Positions 17,782 to 25,711 of a stretch of 50,450 nucleotides of DNA are shown here, one piece after another. Positions within the stretch are counted from its first letter, which is position 1. Each line of letters starts with the position of its first letter. Below the pieces are notes generated by a model, which was given only the letters and a program-made list of their open reading frames with translations, did not search any database and was not told the DNA's origin. The DNA comes from Candidatus Latescibacterota bacterium (GTDB lineage: Bacteria; Latescibacterota; UBA2968; UBA8231): contig JAJDUT010000077.1 of the NCBI GenBank assembly GCA_022826515.1, positions 1-50,450 of the forward strand, written 5' to 3'. Made by a program: the position numbers and the translations under genes.

Positions 17782-19632
17782 ATGACACAGGATGAATTGA
17801 TAGAACTGCTCAACGCGCATGAATGGCGCGATGTTGAGTTTAAGGAGGCGCAACGCGCCGTGCCGCGAAATGCCTATGAGACGGTATCTGCTTTTGCAAA
17901 CACCGAGGGCGGTCATCTTGTGTTCGGCGTCAAGAAGAGCGGGCAGGATATGGAGGTAGTCGGCGTTCTTGATGTCGATAAAGTTCAGAACGAGTTCCTA
18001 ACTACGTTGCGACAACCCGATAAGATAAGCGTGAAGGTGAGTGTTCGGGAGGAACTGCACAAGTACGACGACTCGGATCTGCTTGTCTTCTACGTGTCCG
18101 AAGTACATCGTTCGCACAAGCCCGTCTTCTTGAACGGGGATATTCGCCGCTCGTTCGTTCGCAGCGGCGGAAGCGATATTCGCTGCTCGGACAACGAACG
18201 GAATCGATTTCTCATGGACGCAGCGACGGAACGCTATGACGGCCAATCCGTCGGTCTTGGCTTGAGTACGGCGCTCGACTTGGAGAGCATTGAGTGGTAC
18301 CGGAGAACCTATGAAGGACGGCTGGGAAATCGATCCTATGTAACGTTGTCCGACGCGGATTTCCTCAATGAGATGGGCTTGCTTGTTGAACAGCACAACC
18401 AAGTATATCCATCTCGCGCAGCTATTCTTTTGTTTGGCACCAATGCGGCCTTCCGACAACTCCTGCCGCGTCCTGTAGTGGATTGCCAGCGATTTGCGCT
18501 GACTCGCGACAGAGCCGATGCTGGTGAACGCTGGAATGATCGACTTGTACTCGACGAGAATCTCATCCGCACTTGGCAGTCCCTTGTCGATTGGTACCAG
18601 AGATTCGCAGAAATGCCATTCCGGGTTGACCCCACATCCCTGCGGCGAGATGATACGCCGCCGGACTACCGCGCCTTTCGCGAATCAATGGTCAACCTCC
18701 TCATCCACCAGGATTACTCCGACCATTCTCGTAAAGCGAGTATCCGCCACTATACCGATCAGACCGTTTTCTGGAACCCCGGCGATGCATTCGCCACGGA
18801 TTCCGATCTACTTGAACCTGGTGAAAAGGAGGTTCGCAATCCCCGAATCGTAACCGCTTTCCGGCGCATTGGGCTGAGCGAGAATGCCGGGTGGGGACTG
18901 CGCGATGTATTCCGCAACTGGCAGGAGTTAGGTTACGTTCCACCCACTATTGCCAACATCAAGAGACATAAGTGCTTTGAACTCATCCTGAGAAGGGAAG
19001 AACTTCTGTCGGATCAGCAGATTCTTTTTCAGGCAAGCCTCGGCGTACAACTCACCGATGAACAGGCAAGGGTATTCGCATTTGGCTGCCGGGAACAGTC
19101 AATCACGCTTTCGCAGATCAAGGCCGTAACGGGTCTTGCAGGACCGGATGCTAAGGAGATTGCCGAAGCCTTGGTCACAAAAGTCCTCTTCAGAACTATC
19201 GAAGCCGGAAGAAAGTACGCTTGGGCTGAGCATCTAGAGGATCGGTTTCGTCAAATTGACCAAGCTGCTGACCAACCTGATGTACGGGGTGAGGACTTGT
19301 CCACTGCACAAGTTCAGCCCAGACAGTCCGACTTGTCCACTGCACAAGTTTCTCCTTTGACAGAGTTGTCTGCAACTCACTGGAAAATCATTGACTTATG
19401 CGATGTGCCTCGTCGTCTATCCGATATTCTGGAAGCCCTTGGCGTAACCAATCGGGGTTATTTCAAGGAACGCCACCTCGATCCGCTGATTAAGTCTGGG
19501 ATTGTGGCAATGACCAACCCGGAGAAACCCCGGGCGTCGAACCAGCAGTATGTCATTACAGAAGCGGGAGCCCGACTAAAGGCCCGGCGCATGTTGGAAG
19601 AAGACGACCGAAGTGAAGACAAAGATGGCTAA
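17782..19632 (+). CDS. Schlafen-type AlbA_2 domain ATP-binding protein
   Basis: The 616-residue protein has an AlbA_2/Schlafen DNA- or RNA-binding domain (about 12-135: 'EWRDVEFKEAQ', 'SAFANTEGGHLVFGV'). A GHKL-type ATPase-like C-terminal domain follows (about 300-420: 'NLLIHQDYSDHSRKASIR', 'NPGDAF', 'ENAGWGLRDVF'). A winged-helix end lies at about 520-600. Two 'DLSTAQV' copies (DNA at about 19294 and 19330) form a repeated linker like the DQV repeats common in this family. Such proteins are usually called transcriptional regulators, but many sit in defence or mobile loci. The gene is the main cargo between the two oxidoreductase-tail repeats. A second gene started inside its stop codon and has been cut off. 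Confidence 0.85.
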   Translation: MTQDELIELLNAHEWRDVEFKEAQRAVPRNAYETVSAFANTEGGHLVFGVKKSGQDMEVVGVLDVDKVQNEFLTTLRQPDKISVKVSVREELHKYDDSDLLVFYVSEVHRSHKPVFLNGDIRRSFVRSGGSDIRCSDNERNRFLMDAATERYDGQSVGLGLSTALDLESIEWYRRTYEGRLGNRSYVTLSDADFLNEMGLLVEQHNQVYPSRAAILLFGTNAAFRQLLPRPVVDCQRFALTRDRADAGERWNDRLVLDENLIRTWQSLVDWYQRFAEMPFRVDPTSLRRDDTPPDYRAFRESMVNLLIHQDYSDHSRKASIRHYTDQTVFWNPGDAFATDSDLLEPGEKEVRNPRIVTAFRRIGLSENAGWGLRDVFRNWQELGYVPPTIANIKRHKCFELILRREELLSDQQILFQASLGVQLTDEQARVFAFGCREQSITLSQIKAVTGLAGPDAKEIAEALVTKVLFRTIEAGRKYAWAEHLEDRFRQIDQAADQPDVRGEDLSTAQVQPRQSDLSTAQVSPLTELSATHWKIIDLCDVPRRLSDILEALGVTNRGYFKERHLDPLIKSGIVAMTNPEKPRASNQQYVITEAGARLKARRMLEEDDRSEDKDG

Positions 19633-19789
19633 ACATGACGACAGCCTATCTTTGTTCTCGGAAGCCGCGTTGCCTTTGCGGACGATGGCTTCGCCGTTGG
19701 AGGTGATGATCGAGGCGGGGGATTTGCCAGTAGAGCGCCCGGGCCGTTACGACATCCGCGCCTTTCTGCTGTGCGGCGAGGATATGTAG
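19625..19789 (+). pseudogene. Chimeric ORF: start of a lost cassette gene fused to the oxidoreductase tail
   Basis: ATG 19625 overlaps the AlbA_2 gene's stop and begins MAKHDDSLSLFSEA, a plausible start of a coupled second gene. At about 19667 it switches without a frame break to 'ALPLRTMASPLEVMIEAGDL', the C-terminal end of the oxidoreductase encoded at 16465-17529. It ends early at TAG 19789, where the intact copy has a Gln codon. The cassette's second gene was therefore cut at the insertion boundary. The original product cannot be identified from 14 residues. Confidence 0.65.
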
Positions 19790-19816
19790 CCGGAGGGTTA
19801 GACGCTACCGGACAAG
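19667..19816 (+). repeat. Direct repeat 1, right copy
   Basis: This second copy of the oxidoreductase gene tail and the 15 bases after its stop closes the AlbA_2 insertion. Of the differences I count in codons, about eight are silent and three change or stop the protein (Arg to Cys, Gln to stop, Gln to Pro). That pattern is of an orthologous allele diverged under selection rather than a neutrally decaying duplicate. No inverted repeats or integrase gene adjoin it. Confidence 0.88.
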
Positions 19817-19866
19817 CTGCCGGACAAGTCTTTCGGCCGGTGTTGGTGGCTGCTGGCGGCATCATA

Positions 19867-20766
19867 CTAGCCGGTATTCGGCACTTGTTCCACAGACCCG
19901 TGCCAGAAGGCGATCCGCTCGCGTTTCCACGTATAGGTGATGGCCATGCCGACTTGGGTGGGGATGATCGCCGGATAGGAGTACTCGCCGTCGGTGGTTT
20001 CCAAATCCAAGCGGCGCGGCCACGTCTGTCCATTGTCCGCTGAGAGTAAGATCGAGAGCGGGGTGCGCGTGCGCTCCACTGGGTTGCAGACGAGGGCGAG
20101 GGTGCCATCGTGGAGGCGGGCTAGGTCGAGGCCGCTGTTGTTGTTGGGCAGGTCCGTCGGATAGAGCGGCGACCAAGTCTGCCCCCCGTCCGCGGAGTCG
20201 CTGCGACCGATCCGCCCGCAGGTGGTGCGAACCAGCATATGTACCTGACCCGGGGCCGATTCCCAAAGCGCCGGCTGGATTGCGCCGCGGCCGGTAAAGA
20301 GCGAGCGGTCTCGTGTTATGAGATCGCTCGCCTGCCAAGTCGCGCCTCGGTCTGTGCTGCGATCGACAAAGACCTCCCACCCTTCCTTTTCCAGCGAGGC
20401 CCCGGCTAGCCACGTGTCGTCGGCGAGCACGAGGAGTTTGTTTTTGACCGGCCCGCGCCCGCCTTGGTCGCCCGGCACTAGTGCCCGCGGCTCGGTCCAA
20501 GTTTGGCCGTCGTCGGTCGATTCTACTACCCAAGTTTTCCAATCGGCTATCCGCTCGCCCACCTTGAAAAACAGATAGACGCAGCCGTCGTCGCTGGCGT
20601 GGAGCACTGGATTCCAGTGGGCGCGGTCTCGCACCTTGGCCAAGCAGCGGGGGGCCGACCAACGCCCGTGTCGGCGCTCAGCTCCCCAGATCCCGACATC
20701 CGCTTGGCCCTCGCCGGTGCCACCAAACCACGCGGCGAGAAACGCGCCGTTTTTGAGCTGCACCAA
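19867..20766 (-). CDS. Sialidase-like BNR propeller protein, start unclear
   Basis: At least 299 residues with repeated Asp-box strands: 'STDDGQTWTEP', 'STDRGATWQAS', 'SADGGQTWSPL' and 'SADNGQTWPRR'. The call is exo-sialidase/BNR-repeat family, which hydrolyses or binds glycans. No signal peptide is seen. Family-like sequence ('REHLFANDRPFAQCHAST') continues upstream in phase to about 20835, but no ATG, GTG or TTG precedes it before an in-frame stop, so the annotated GTG 20766 would cut into the first blade. A damaged start, an unusual start codon or a lost upstream fusion are all possible. The next gene upstream on this strand is itself only a fragment. Confidence 0.72.
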   Translation of the reverse strand: MVQLKNGAFLAAWFGGTGEGQADVGIWGAERRHGRWSAPRCLAKVRDRAHWNPVLHASDDGCVYLFFKVGERIADWKTWVVESTDDGQTWTEPRALVPGDQGGRGPVKNKLLVLADDTWLAGASLEKEGWEVFVDRSTDRGATWQASDLITRDRSLFTGRGAIQPALWESAPGQVHMLVRTTCGRIGRSDSADGGQTWSPLYPTDLPNNNSGLDLARLHDGTLALVCNPVERTRTPLSILLSADNGQTWPRRLDLETTDGEYSYPAIIPTQVGMAITYTWKRERIAFWHGSVEQVPNTG

Positions 20767-20828
20767 GGTTGAGGCGTGGCACTGGGCGAAGGGCCGGTCG
20801 TTGGCAAAGAGGTGCTCGCGGATGTGGA

Positions 20829-21050
20829 TTAAGTGGCGCGGGACAGGCTCTGGCCATCGGCCGCGTCAAACCCCACGACCTTCATCTTGACTTCGACCTT
20901 GCCGGAGGGGAAGACGTGCAAGGTGGTCATGGGCAGGGCCTCGTCGCCGTCCCAAGTCGGGCAGCAGGGAACAGACGGCGGCGGAGTTTTGACACTGTTC
21001 AACGCGCCGTCGTCCGTTTTAAGACGCTTATAGAAACCGCGCAAAAAGGA
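20829..21050 (-). pseudogene. Possible 3' gene fragment
   Basis: On the minus strand this frame ends at TAA 20829 and includes 'TWDGDEALPMTTLHVFPSGK' and 'VKMKVVGFDAADGQSLSR', which read like the C-terminal end of a real protein rather than a shadow frame. No start or recognisable domain is visible, and its upstream part runs into the promoter and leader of the PQQ gene. It may be the tail of a gene that once stood upstream of the sialidase-like gene. The evidence is composition only. Confidence 0.28.
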
Positions 21051-21062
21051 AAGGAGCAACGA

Positions 21063-23966
21063 GTGAATAAACGCGCCTGCAGCACCTTGATCGTCTGGCT
21101 GATGTTGATAGCAGTAGCCTCGGCCCAAGCGGTTGATTGGCCTTATTACACCTCTGATCTGGGCGGCACCAAGTACTCGCCCGCCGCCCAGATCGGCCCG
21201 GACAACTTTGACCAATTGCGCGTCGTGTGGCGCTTTCGCCCGCCCGATCAGCGGATATACGAGACGGCCGATCGCGACCTAGACTTTGACGAGCACCGCG
21301 GCACGCCGATCGCCGTCAATGGGGTGCTGTACTACGCCTCGCCGTTCAATATACTCGTCGCTCTCGATGGAGCTAGCGGCGAAAAACTGTGGACGTTTGA
21401 TCCAGAAGCTTGGCGCATTGAGCCTCGTTTCTTGGGCAACCTGCGCGGCGTAAGCTACTGGACCGACGGCGCAGTCGAGCGGATCTTTCTCGCCACTTCA
21501 ACCGCCTATTTGTATTCCATCGATGCTAAGACCGGCCTTCCAGACCCGGCGTTTGGTCAAGATGGCCGGGTTGATTTGGGTGCGTCCCTGCGCCGCCCAC
21601 TGACCGACGGCGACCGCTGGAACTACGGCGTGACTGCCCCGCCCGTGATCTGTCGTGGCGTGGTCGCGGTCGGTTCGGCCATTGGCGACTGGCGCGGCCG
21701 GCCTCCGGCTGAGTACACGCCTCCCGGCGATGTGCAGGCTTTCGACGCCAGGACGGGGGCCAAGGTCTGGGAGTTTCACACGATTCCGCAGGCGGGCGAA
21801 TACGGCAACGAGACTTGGGAAAGCGACGCTTGGAAGACCTACGGCGCGGCTAATGTCTGGGCCTCAATGACCGCCGACGAAGAACTGGGCTACCTCTACT
21901 TGCCGGTGAGTACGGCCAGCCACGACTACTACGGCGGCGAGCGCCCGGGCGACAACCTGTTCAGCGAGTCGATTGTCTGCCTGAATGCCGAGACCGGCGA
22001 GCGGGTCTGGCACTATCAGCTAGTCCATCACGGCCTGTGGGACTACGATCCACCGGCCCCTCCGGTGTTGCTGGATGTAGAAGTAGAAGGTCGCCCGCGC
22101 CAGATCGTCGCCGTGCTGACCAAGCAGGCCTTCTGCTTTGTTTTTGACCGCAAAAGCGGTGAGCCAATCTGGCCGATTGTCGAACGGTCGGTGCCCCAGT
22201 CGCAGGTGCCGGGCGAAAAGACCTCTCCGACGCAACCTTTTCCAACCAAACCTGCGCCGTTTGAACGCCAAGGTATTGGCGAAGACGACCTGATTGACTT
22301 CACGCCCGAGTTGCGCGAGGAAGCCAAGGAGATTCTCGCCCGCTACGACTACGGCCCGCTCTACGCGCCGCCGACCGAGAAGGGGGTTTTGGTGGTGCCT
22401 GGGCAATGGGGCGGTGCCGACTGGGCTGGCGGTGCCGCGGATCCTCGCACGGGTGTGCTGTACGTGCCGTCGCACATGGCCATCACCACCGTGCAGTTGC
22501 ATCGGGTAGATGACCCGGCGGCTCATTCGGCGTTTTCTGCTAGCAACAACCAGCACGTCCTCGGCCCGCGAGGGCTGCCGCTGGTCAAGCCTCCTTATGG
22601 CAGCATCATCGCCATTGACCTCAACACCGGCGAGCACCTGTGGCGGACGACGGTGGGCAAGGGGCCGGTCAATCATCCGGCCCTCAAGGGACTCGACCTG
22701 CCGGATATGGGCTGGGACAACCGCACCTTCGTGCTGACCACTCCCCGGTTGCTGCTGGCCGCCTCGCAAGACCCACACGATCTGAGCGACGCTGGTATGG
22801 ACTACTTCGTCGATCGCGACGCCTACTTACGCGCCTACGATCTGACATCGGGCCGGGAAATTGGCCGCGTCGAGTTGCCCAGCAATGCCTACGGCGCGCT
22901 GATGAGCTATGTGGCGGATGGACGTCAGTACGTGATCGTCCCGGTAGGCAATGATTTTGGCGATCCCGAACGCCCGCCCGAGCTGGTGGCACTGGCCATT
23001 CCGCGCGCGGGCGAATCCCTGCCGCCGCAAGGCCGCGACCGCGGCGACGCCGGGCACCCAGACTTTTACCGGGCCGTCCAAGCCATCGACGCTGGCGACG
23101 TAGAGACGCTCAGGAACCTACTCGCCGAACATCCCGAACTAACGGCAGCGCAGGGCTATTTCGACGAGTACTACGAATACCCCTATTTCCGCGGGGCCAC
23201 CCTTTTGCACCATGTGGCCGGCGAGCCGCAGCGAGTGCCGCTGCCCGCAAACGCCGTTGAACTGGCCGCGGTCTTACTCGCGGCTGGGGCCGATCCCAAC
23301 GCCGCTACGTACGATTTAGTTACGGTGCTGGAACTGGTGGCTCAAAGTGCCCAGCTCGATTGGGCTGGTACCAAGGGCGAGTTGGTCAGCCTCTTGGTCG
23401 ACCGAGGGGCTGATTTGGACCGCAACCGCGGCCGAATAGTGTGGAAGGCCCTGATCGCCGAAAATCCCGACTTGGCGCGTCTATTGATTGAGGCCGGTGC
23501 CACGGTCGATTTGCGCTTTGCCGCCGGAGCCAATCGCGTCGATCTGATGGCCGAGTTCTTCGACGCCGAGGGCAAGCTGCAACAGGGGATTGGCCATTTG
23601 TACCACCCCGACCCGGACACTGTGCTCACCGACGAGCAAATCCTCGTCGAGGCGCTCAACTTTGCCGCGTACAGCGGCGCGTTGGAAGCGGCTGCCTTCT
23701 TACTAGATCGCGGGGCCGACATCAACGGTTTTGCCGGCGCGTTCCGCTCCTACGACCACGGCAGCACGCCCCTGCACAAAACCGTCGTCGCCGACCAGCT
23801 CGAAATGGCCCGCTTCCTCCTGTCGCGGGGAGCCGATTCCCTCGTGGGCGATGTGCGCTTTGACAACACGCCGTACGGATGGACCAACTACAACCAAACC
23901 TCTGCGGCCCTCGACGATTTGCTGCGGGAGTATTATCAAGCGGCTGTGGAGAGGGCGGTGGACTAG
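21063..23966 (+). CDS. PQQ-type dehydrogenase fused to C-terminal ankyrin repeats
   Basis: 967 residues from GTG 21063, behind AAGGAAAGGAG; longer frames upstream overlap noncoding DNA. A signal peptide ends near residue 22 (ASAQA). Residues 25-650 form an eight-bladed PQQ propeller of the glucose/alcohol dehydrogenase type: 'DWPYYTSDLGGTKYSP', 'LWTFDPEAW', 'HHGLWDYDPPAPP', 'FVFDRKSGEPIWPIVE' and 'PGQWGGADWAGGAADPRTG'. Instead of the cytochrome c domain found in many relatives there is no CxxCH. From about 661 on, ankyrin repeats follow: 'LLAAGADPNA', 'LLVDRGADLDR', 'LLIEAGATVDL', 'FLLDRGADINGF' and 'FLLSRGAD'. It is probably a periplasmic oxidase of sugars or alcohols with a binding domain. 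The fusion is unusual. Confidence 0.88.
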   Translation: MNKRACSTLIVWLMLIAVASAQAVDWPYYTSDLGGTKYSPAAQIGPDNFDQLRVVWRFRPPDQRIYETADRDLDFDEHRGTPIAVNGVLYYASPFNILVALDGASGEKLWTFDPEAWRIEPRFLGNLRGVSYWTDGAVERIFLATSTAYLYSIDAKTGLPDPAFGQDGRVDLGASLRRPLTDGDRWNYGVTAPPVICRGVVAVGSAIGDWRGRPPAEYTPPGDVQAFDARTGAKVWEFHTIPQAGEYGNETWESDAWKTYGAANVWASMTADEELGYLYLPVSTASHDYYGGERPGDNLFSESIVCLNAETGERVWHYQLVHHGLWDYDPPAPPVLLDVEVEGRPRQIVAVLTKQAFCFVFDRKSGEPIWPIVERSVPQSQVPGEKTSPTQPFPTKPAPFERQGIGEDDLIDFTPELREEAKEILARYDYGPLYAPPTEKGVLVVPGQWGGADWAGGAADPRTGVLYVPSHMAITTVQLHRVDDPAAHSAFSASNNQHVLGPRGLPLVKPPYGSIIAIDLNTGEHLWRTTVGKGPVNHPALKGLDLPDMGWDNRTFVLTTPRLLLAASQDPHDLSDAGMDYFVDRDAYLRAYDLTSGREIGRVELPSNAYGALMSYVADGRQYVIVPVGNDFGDPERPPELVALAIPRAGESLPPQGRDRGDAGHPDFYRAVQAIDAGDVETLRNLLAEHPELTAAQGYFDEYYEYPYFRGATLLHHVAGEPQRVPLPANAVELAAVLLAAGADPNAATYDLVTVLELVAQSAQLDWAGTKGELVSLLVDRGADLDRNRGRIVWKALIAENPDLARLLIEAGATVDLRFAAGANRVDLMAEFFDAEGKLQQGIGHLYHPDPDTVLTDEQILVEALNFAAYSGALEAAAFLLDRGADINGFAGAFRSYDHGSTPLHKTVVADQLEMARFLLSRGADSLVGDVRFDNTPYGWTNYNQTSAALDDLLREYYQAAVERAVD

Positions 23967-24147
23967 GAGCCGCTGAGCGGCGAGGCTATGCAGCCTTAGG
24001 ACCAGATTCCCGTGCGCTTCTGTCTTGACTTATCTGTGCGTCCGGCGTAGGGTTTGGTTTAGAAGAAGATAGCCGCCAAGTTTCCGCTCTGGGTGTCCAA
24101 ACAGCAGAATATGCTAATCGGCTACAGCAAGAATTCCCGACGATGCC

Positions 24148-24456
24148 TTGGTCGTGCGTGGAGGTAAGAACCGTCCAGAAGACATTCGACGGGGAAGCGG
24201 CATTCATCCGAGTGGGATCGCTGGAGTATCCGTAGAAAGCGGCGAAGGAGTATCTGTTGCTGAACTAGCGAGGATGATTCCACACGGACAAGTTGGCGTG
24301 ACAACCGCTGGTAAAATCCGCAAGGCAGGTGGCGATGTGGTGCGAACCTCTGGCAGGAGTCCTTACCATGCGACGTTGACGGGCCTTACTCACGAACAAG
24401 TCAGTAGCCTGCTCACGCCAACCATTGCCAATCCTGTGCGGGAGGAGAAACGATGA
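24148..24456 (+). CDS. Small conserved-looking protein of unknown function
   Basis: About 102 residues from TTG 24148 (GTG 24154 is also possible); protein-like sequence continues a few codons upstream without a start, so the N-terminus may be damaged. Visible blocks are 'RGGKNRPEDIRRGSGIHPSG', 'VAELARMIPHGQVGVTTAGK' and 'VVRTSGRSPYHATLTGLTHE'. No known domain is recognised. Its stop overlaps the next start (ATGA), so the two proteins are translated together and probably act together. The strand and spacing are independent of the PQQ gene 180 bp upstream. Confidence 0.6.
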   Translation: MVVRGGKNRPEDIRRGSGIHPSGIAGVSVESGEGVSVAELARMIPHGQVGVTTAGKIRKAGGDVVRTSGRSPYHATLTGLTHEQVSSLLTPTIANPVREEKR

Positions 24457-24731
24457 ACAAGCCAAGAGTTTTCGCCGATTTTCACAATGCCGATCCCCAA
24501 GGCCGGTTGCGTTTGAACTGCATGGGCACTAAGGAAGACTTGGCAGCCCAGAACCTTTCCCTGCGGGAGGGGCAAGCCTTGGTTCTCTACAGCGAAGAGT
24601 TGGAAGTCGATGGAATGGTTCAATACTCTAAAAAAGAAAATCTGTGGGTTGCGGTGATTAGTTGGGAAGCGATTAGAAAGCGCACATCCGTTACCCAAGC
24701 AGAACACCCCACCCTCGACGTAGCGACCTGA
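24453..24731 (+). CDS. Small protein coupled to the preceding ORF, unknown function
   Basis: 92 residues from ATG 24453 with a strong GGAGGAG box; the ATG overlaps the upstream stop. The sequence is acidic: 'RVFADFHNADPQGRLRLNCM', 'LREGQALVLYSEELEVDGMV' and 'ENLWVAVISWEAIR'. It looks like a compact beta-rich domain. The arrangement of two short coupled ORFs resembles a toxin-antitoxin or regulator pair, but neither sequence matches a family I know, so this is only a suggestion from layout. Confidence 0.68.
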   Translation: MNKPRVFADFHNADPQGRLRLNCMGTKEDLAAQNLSLREGQALVLYSEELEVDGMVQYSKKENLWVAVISWEAIRKRTSVTQAEHPTLDVAT

Positions 24732-24773
24732 TCCCACTGAGCTAGGCAACCTTGTTCTTTCTGTTTTAAAATC

Positions 24774-25622
24774 CTAAGACCAGACGAAAATCTCCGGTTT
24801 GTCTTCTGACATGGCGAAGAAGAAGGCTAGCACGACGCGGCGGCGCTGGCGCGTTAGGCGCTCTACTTCGTGGATGTTTTCGGTGCAGAAGAAGTAGAGA
24901 TCGCCCGGCGTCAGCCGAACTTGGACGCGGGGGATGTGGTGCTCGGCCGCGTACTCGGCGAAGCTATCTTGGCGCAGGACTTCCTCGATGTGGGGTTGGG
25001 TGCCCCAGCACCGGTAGATAAAGGGTTCGTCGGCGCTTGATTCATCGCCGGTCTGCAAGCACAACACCCCGGCGAATTGGCGTTGGAAGTCGCCGACTGC
25101 GTATTCGTAGCCGGGGCGGGAGCGCTTGGCCACGGAGTCGTAATGGGGCCTGTGGCCTTCGGCGGCGTGATACATGCGGAAGATGGCCGGTCCGTAGAGC
25201 CGCCCGTCCGGTTCGCGCGCGGTTTGAACGACTTTGCCTTCGGCTAGGTCGGATAGGGCCGCGTACATCGTGCACACCGGGTCTGTAAATCCCTCGAAGA
25301 GCGTGGCGAACAACTCGTGAGTGCGAGCGGCGTGGGCGAAGAAGGCGTCTGGGTCGGCCCCGACCCGTCCGAGGCTGGTGCCCAAGTCGAGGTAGGGGCC
25401 GCCGCTTAGCTGAGAAGCTTGGCCCACGGTGGCGGGATCGAAATAGCCACGCTCCTCAAAGCGGCGCATCAAGCTGAGGCAGTGGTCGGGCGGGTAAGCT
25501 CCCCGCAGGACTACGGCGGGGACGTCGCCGTCGGCCAAGGCGGTGAGAGGTTGCGGCAGGCTGTGCAGCAGGGCGGCTGTGCTGTGGGCCTCGACGGGCG
25601 TCCAAGCGTTGGGCTGGGGCAT
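24774..25622 (-). CDS. 2OG-Fe(II) oxygenase
   Basis: The 282-residue protein has a double-stranded beta-helix oxygenase core: H160-x-D162 in 'HRPHYDSV', H251 in 'TENIHEVERL' and a basic cluster at 259-262 that would hold 2-oxoglutarate. The region 'VRLTPGDLYFFCTEN' is typical of prolyl-hydroxylase-like oxygenases. It differs from the PhyH-type enzyme at 1426 and is not a paralogue by sequence. The gene is single, with convergent small genes on one side and MurA upstream on the same strand. The substrate is unknown; the metal site is complete, so it is likely active. Confidence 0.8.
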   Translation of the reverse strand: MPQPNAWTPVEAHSTAALLHSLPQPLTALADGDVPAVVLRGAYPPDHCLSLMRRFEERGYFDPATVGQASQLSGGPYLDLGTSLGRVGADPDAFFAHAARTHELFATLFEGFTDPVCTMYAALSDLAEGKVVQTAREPDGRLYGPAIFRMYHAAEGHRPHYDSVAKRSRPGYEYAVGDFQRQFAGVLCLQTGDESSADEPFIYRCWGTQPHIEEVLRQDSFAEYAAEHHIPRVQVRLTPGDLYFFCTENIHEVERLTRQRRRVVLAFFFAMSEDKPEIFVWS

Positions 25623-25711
25623 GAGATTCTCTTTTTAAGCCATTGACTAGGAATAAGGACTAATAAAGGGACAGGGCAAAAAACGGAATTCACGAAAGAC
25701 TCCTGAACAGA

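Noticed and set aside
20769..21062. N-terminal extension of the PQQ protein
   Set aside because: It would place the signal peptide 100 residues inside the protein; GTG 21063 has a strong ribosome site.
24034..24048. 15-bp identity ctgtgcgtccggcgt with 33229-33243
   Set aside because: One identical 15-mer is expected by chance in a window of this size, and similarity does not extend clearly beyond it.
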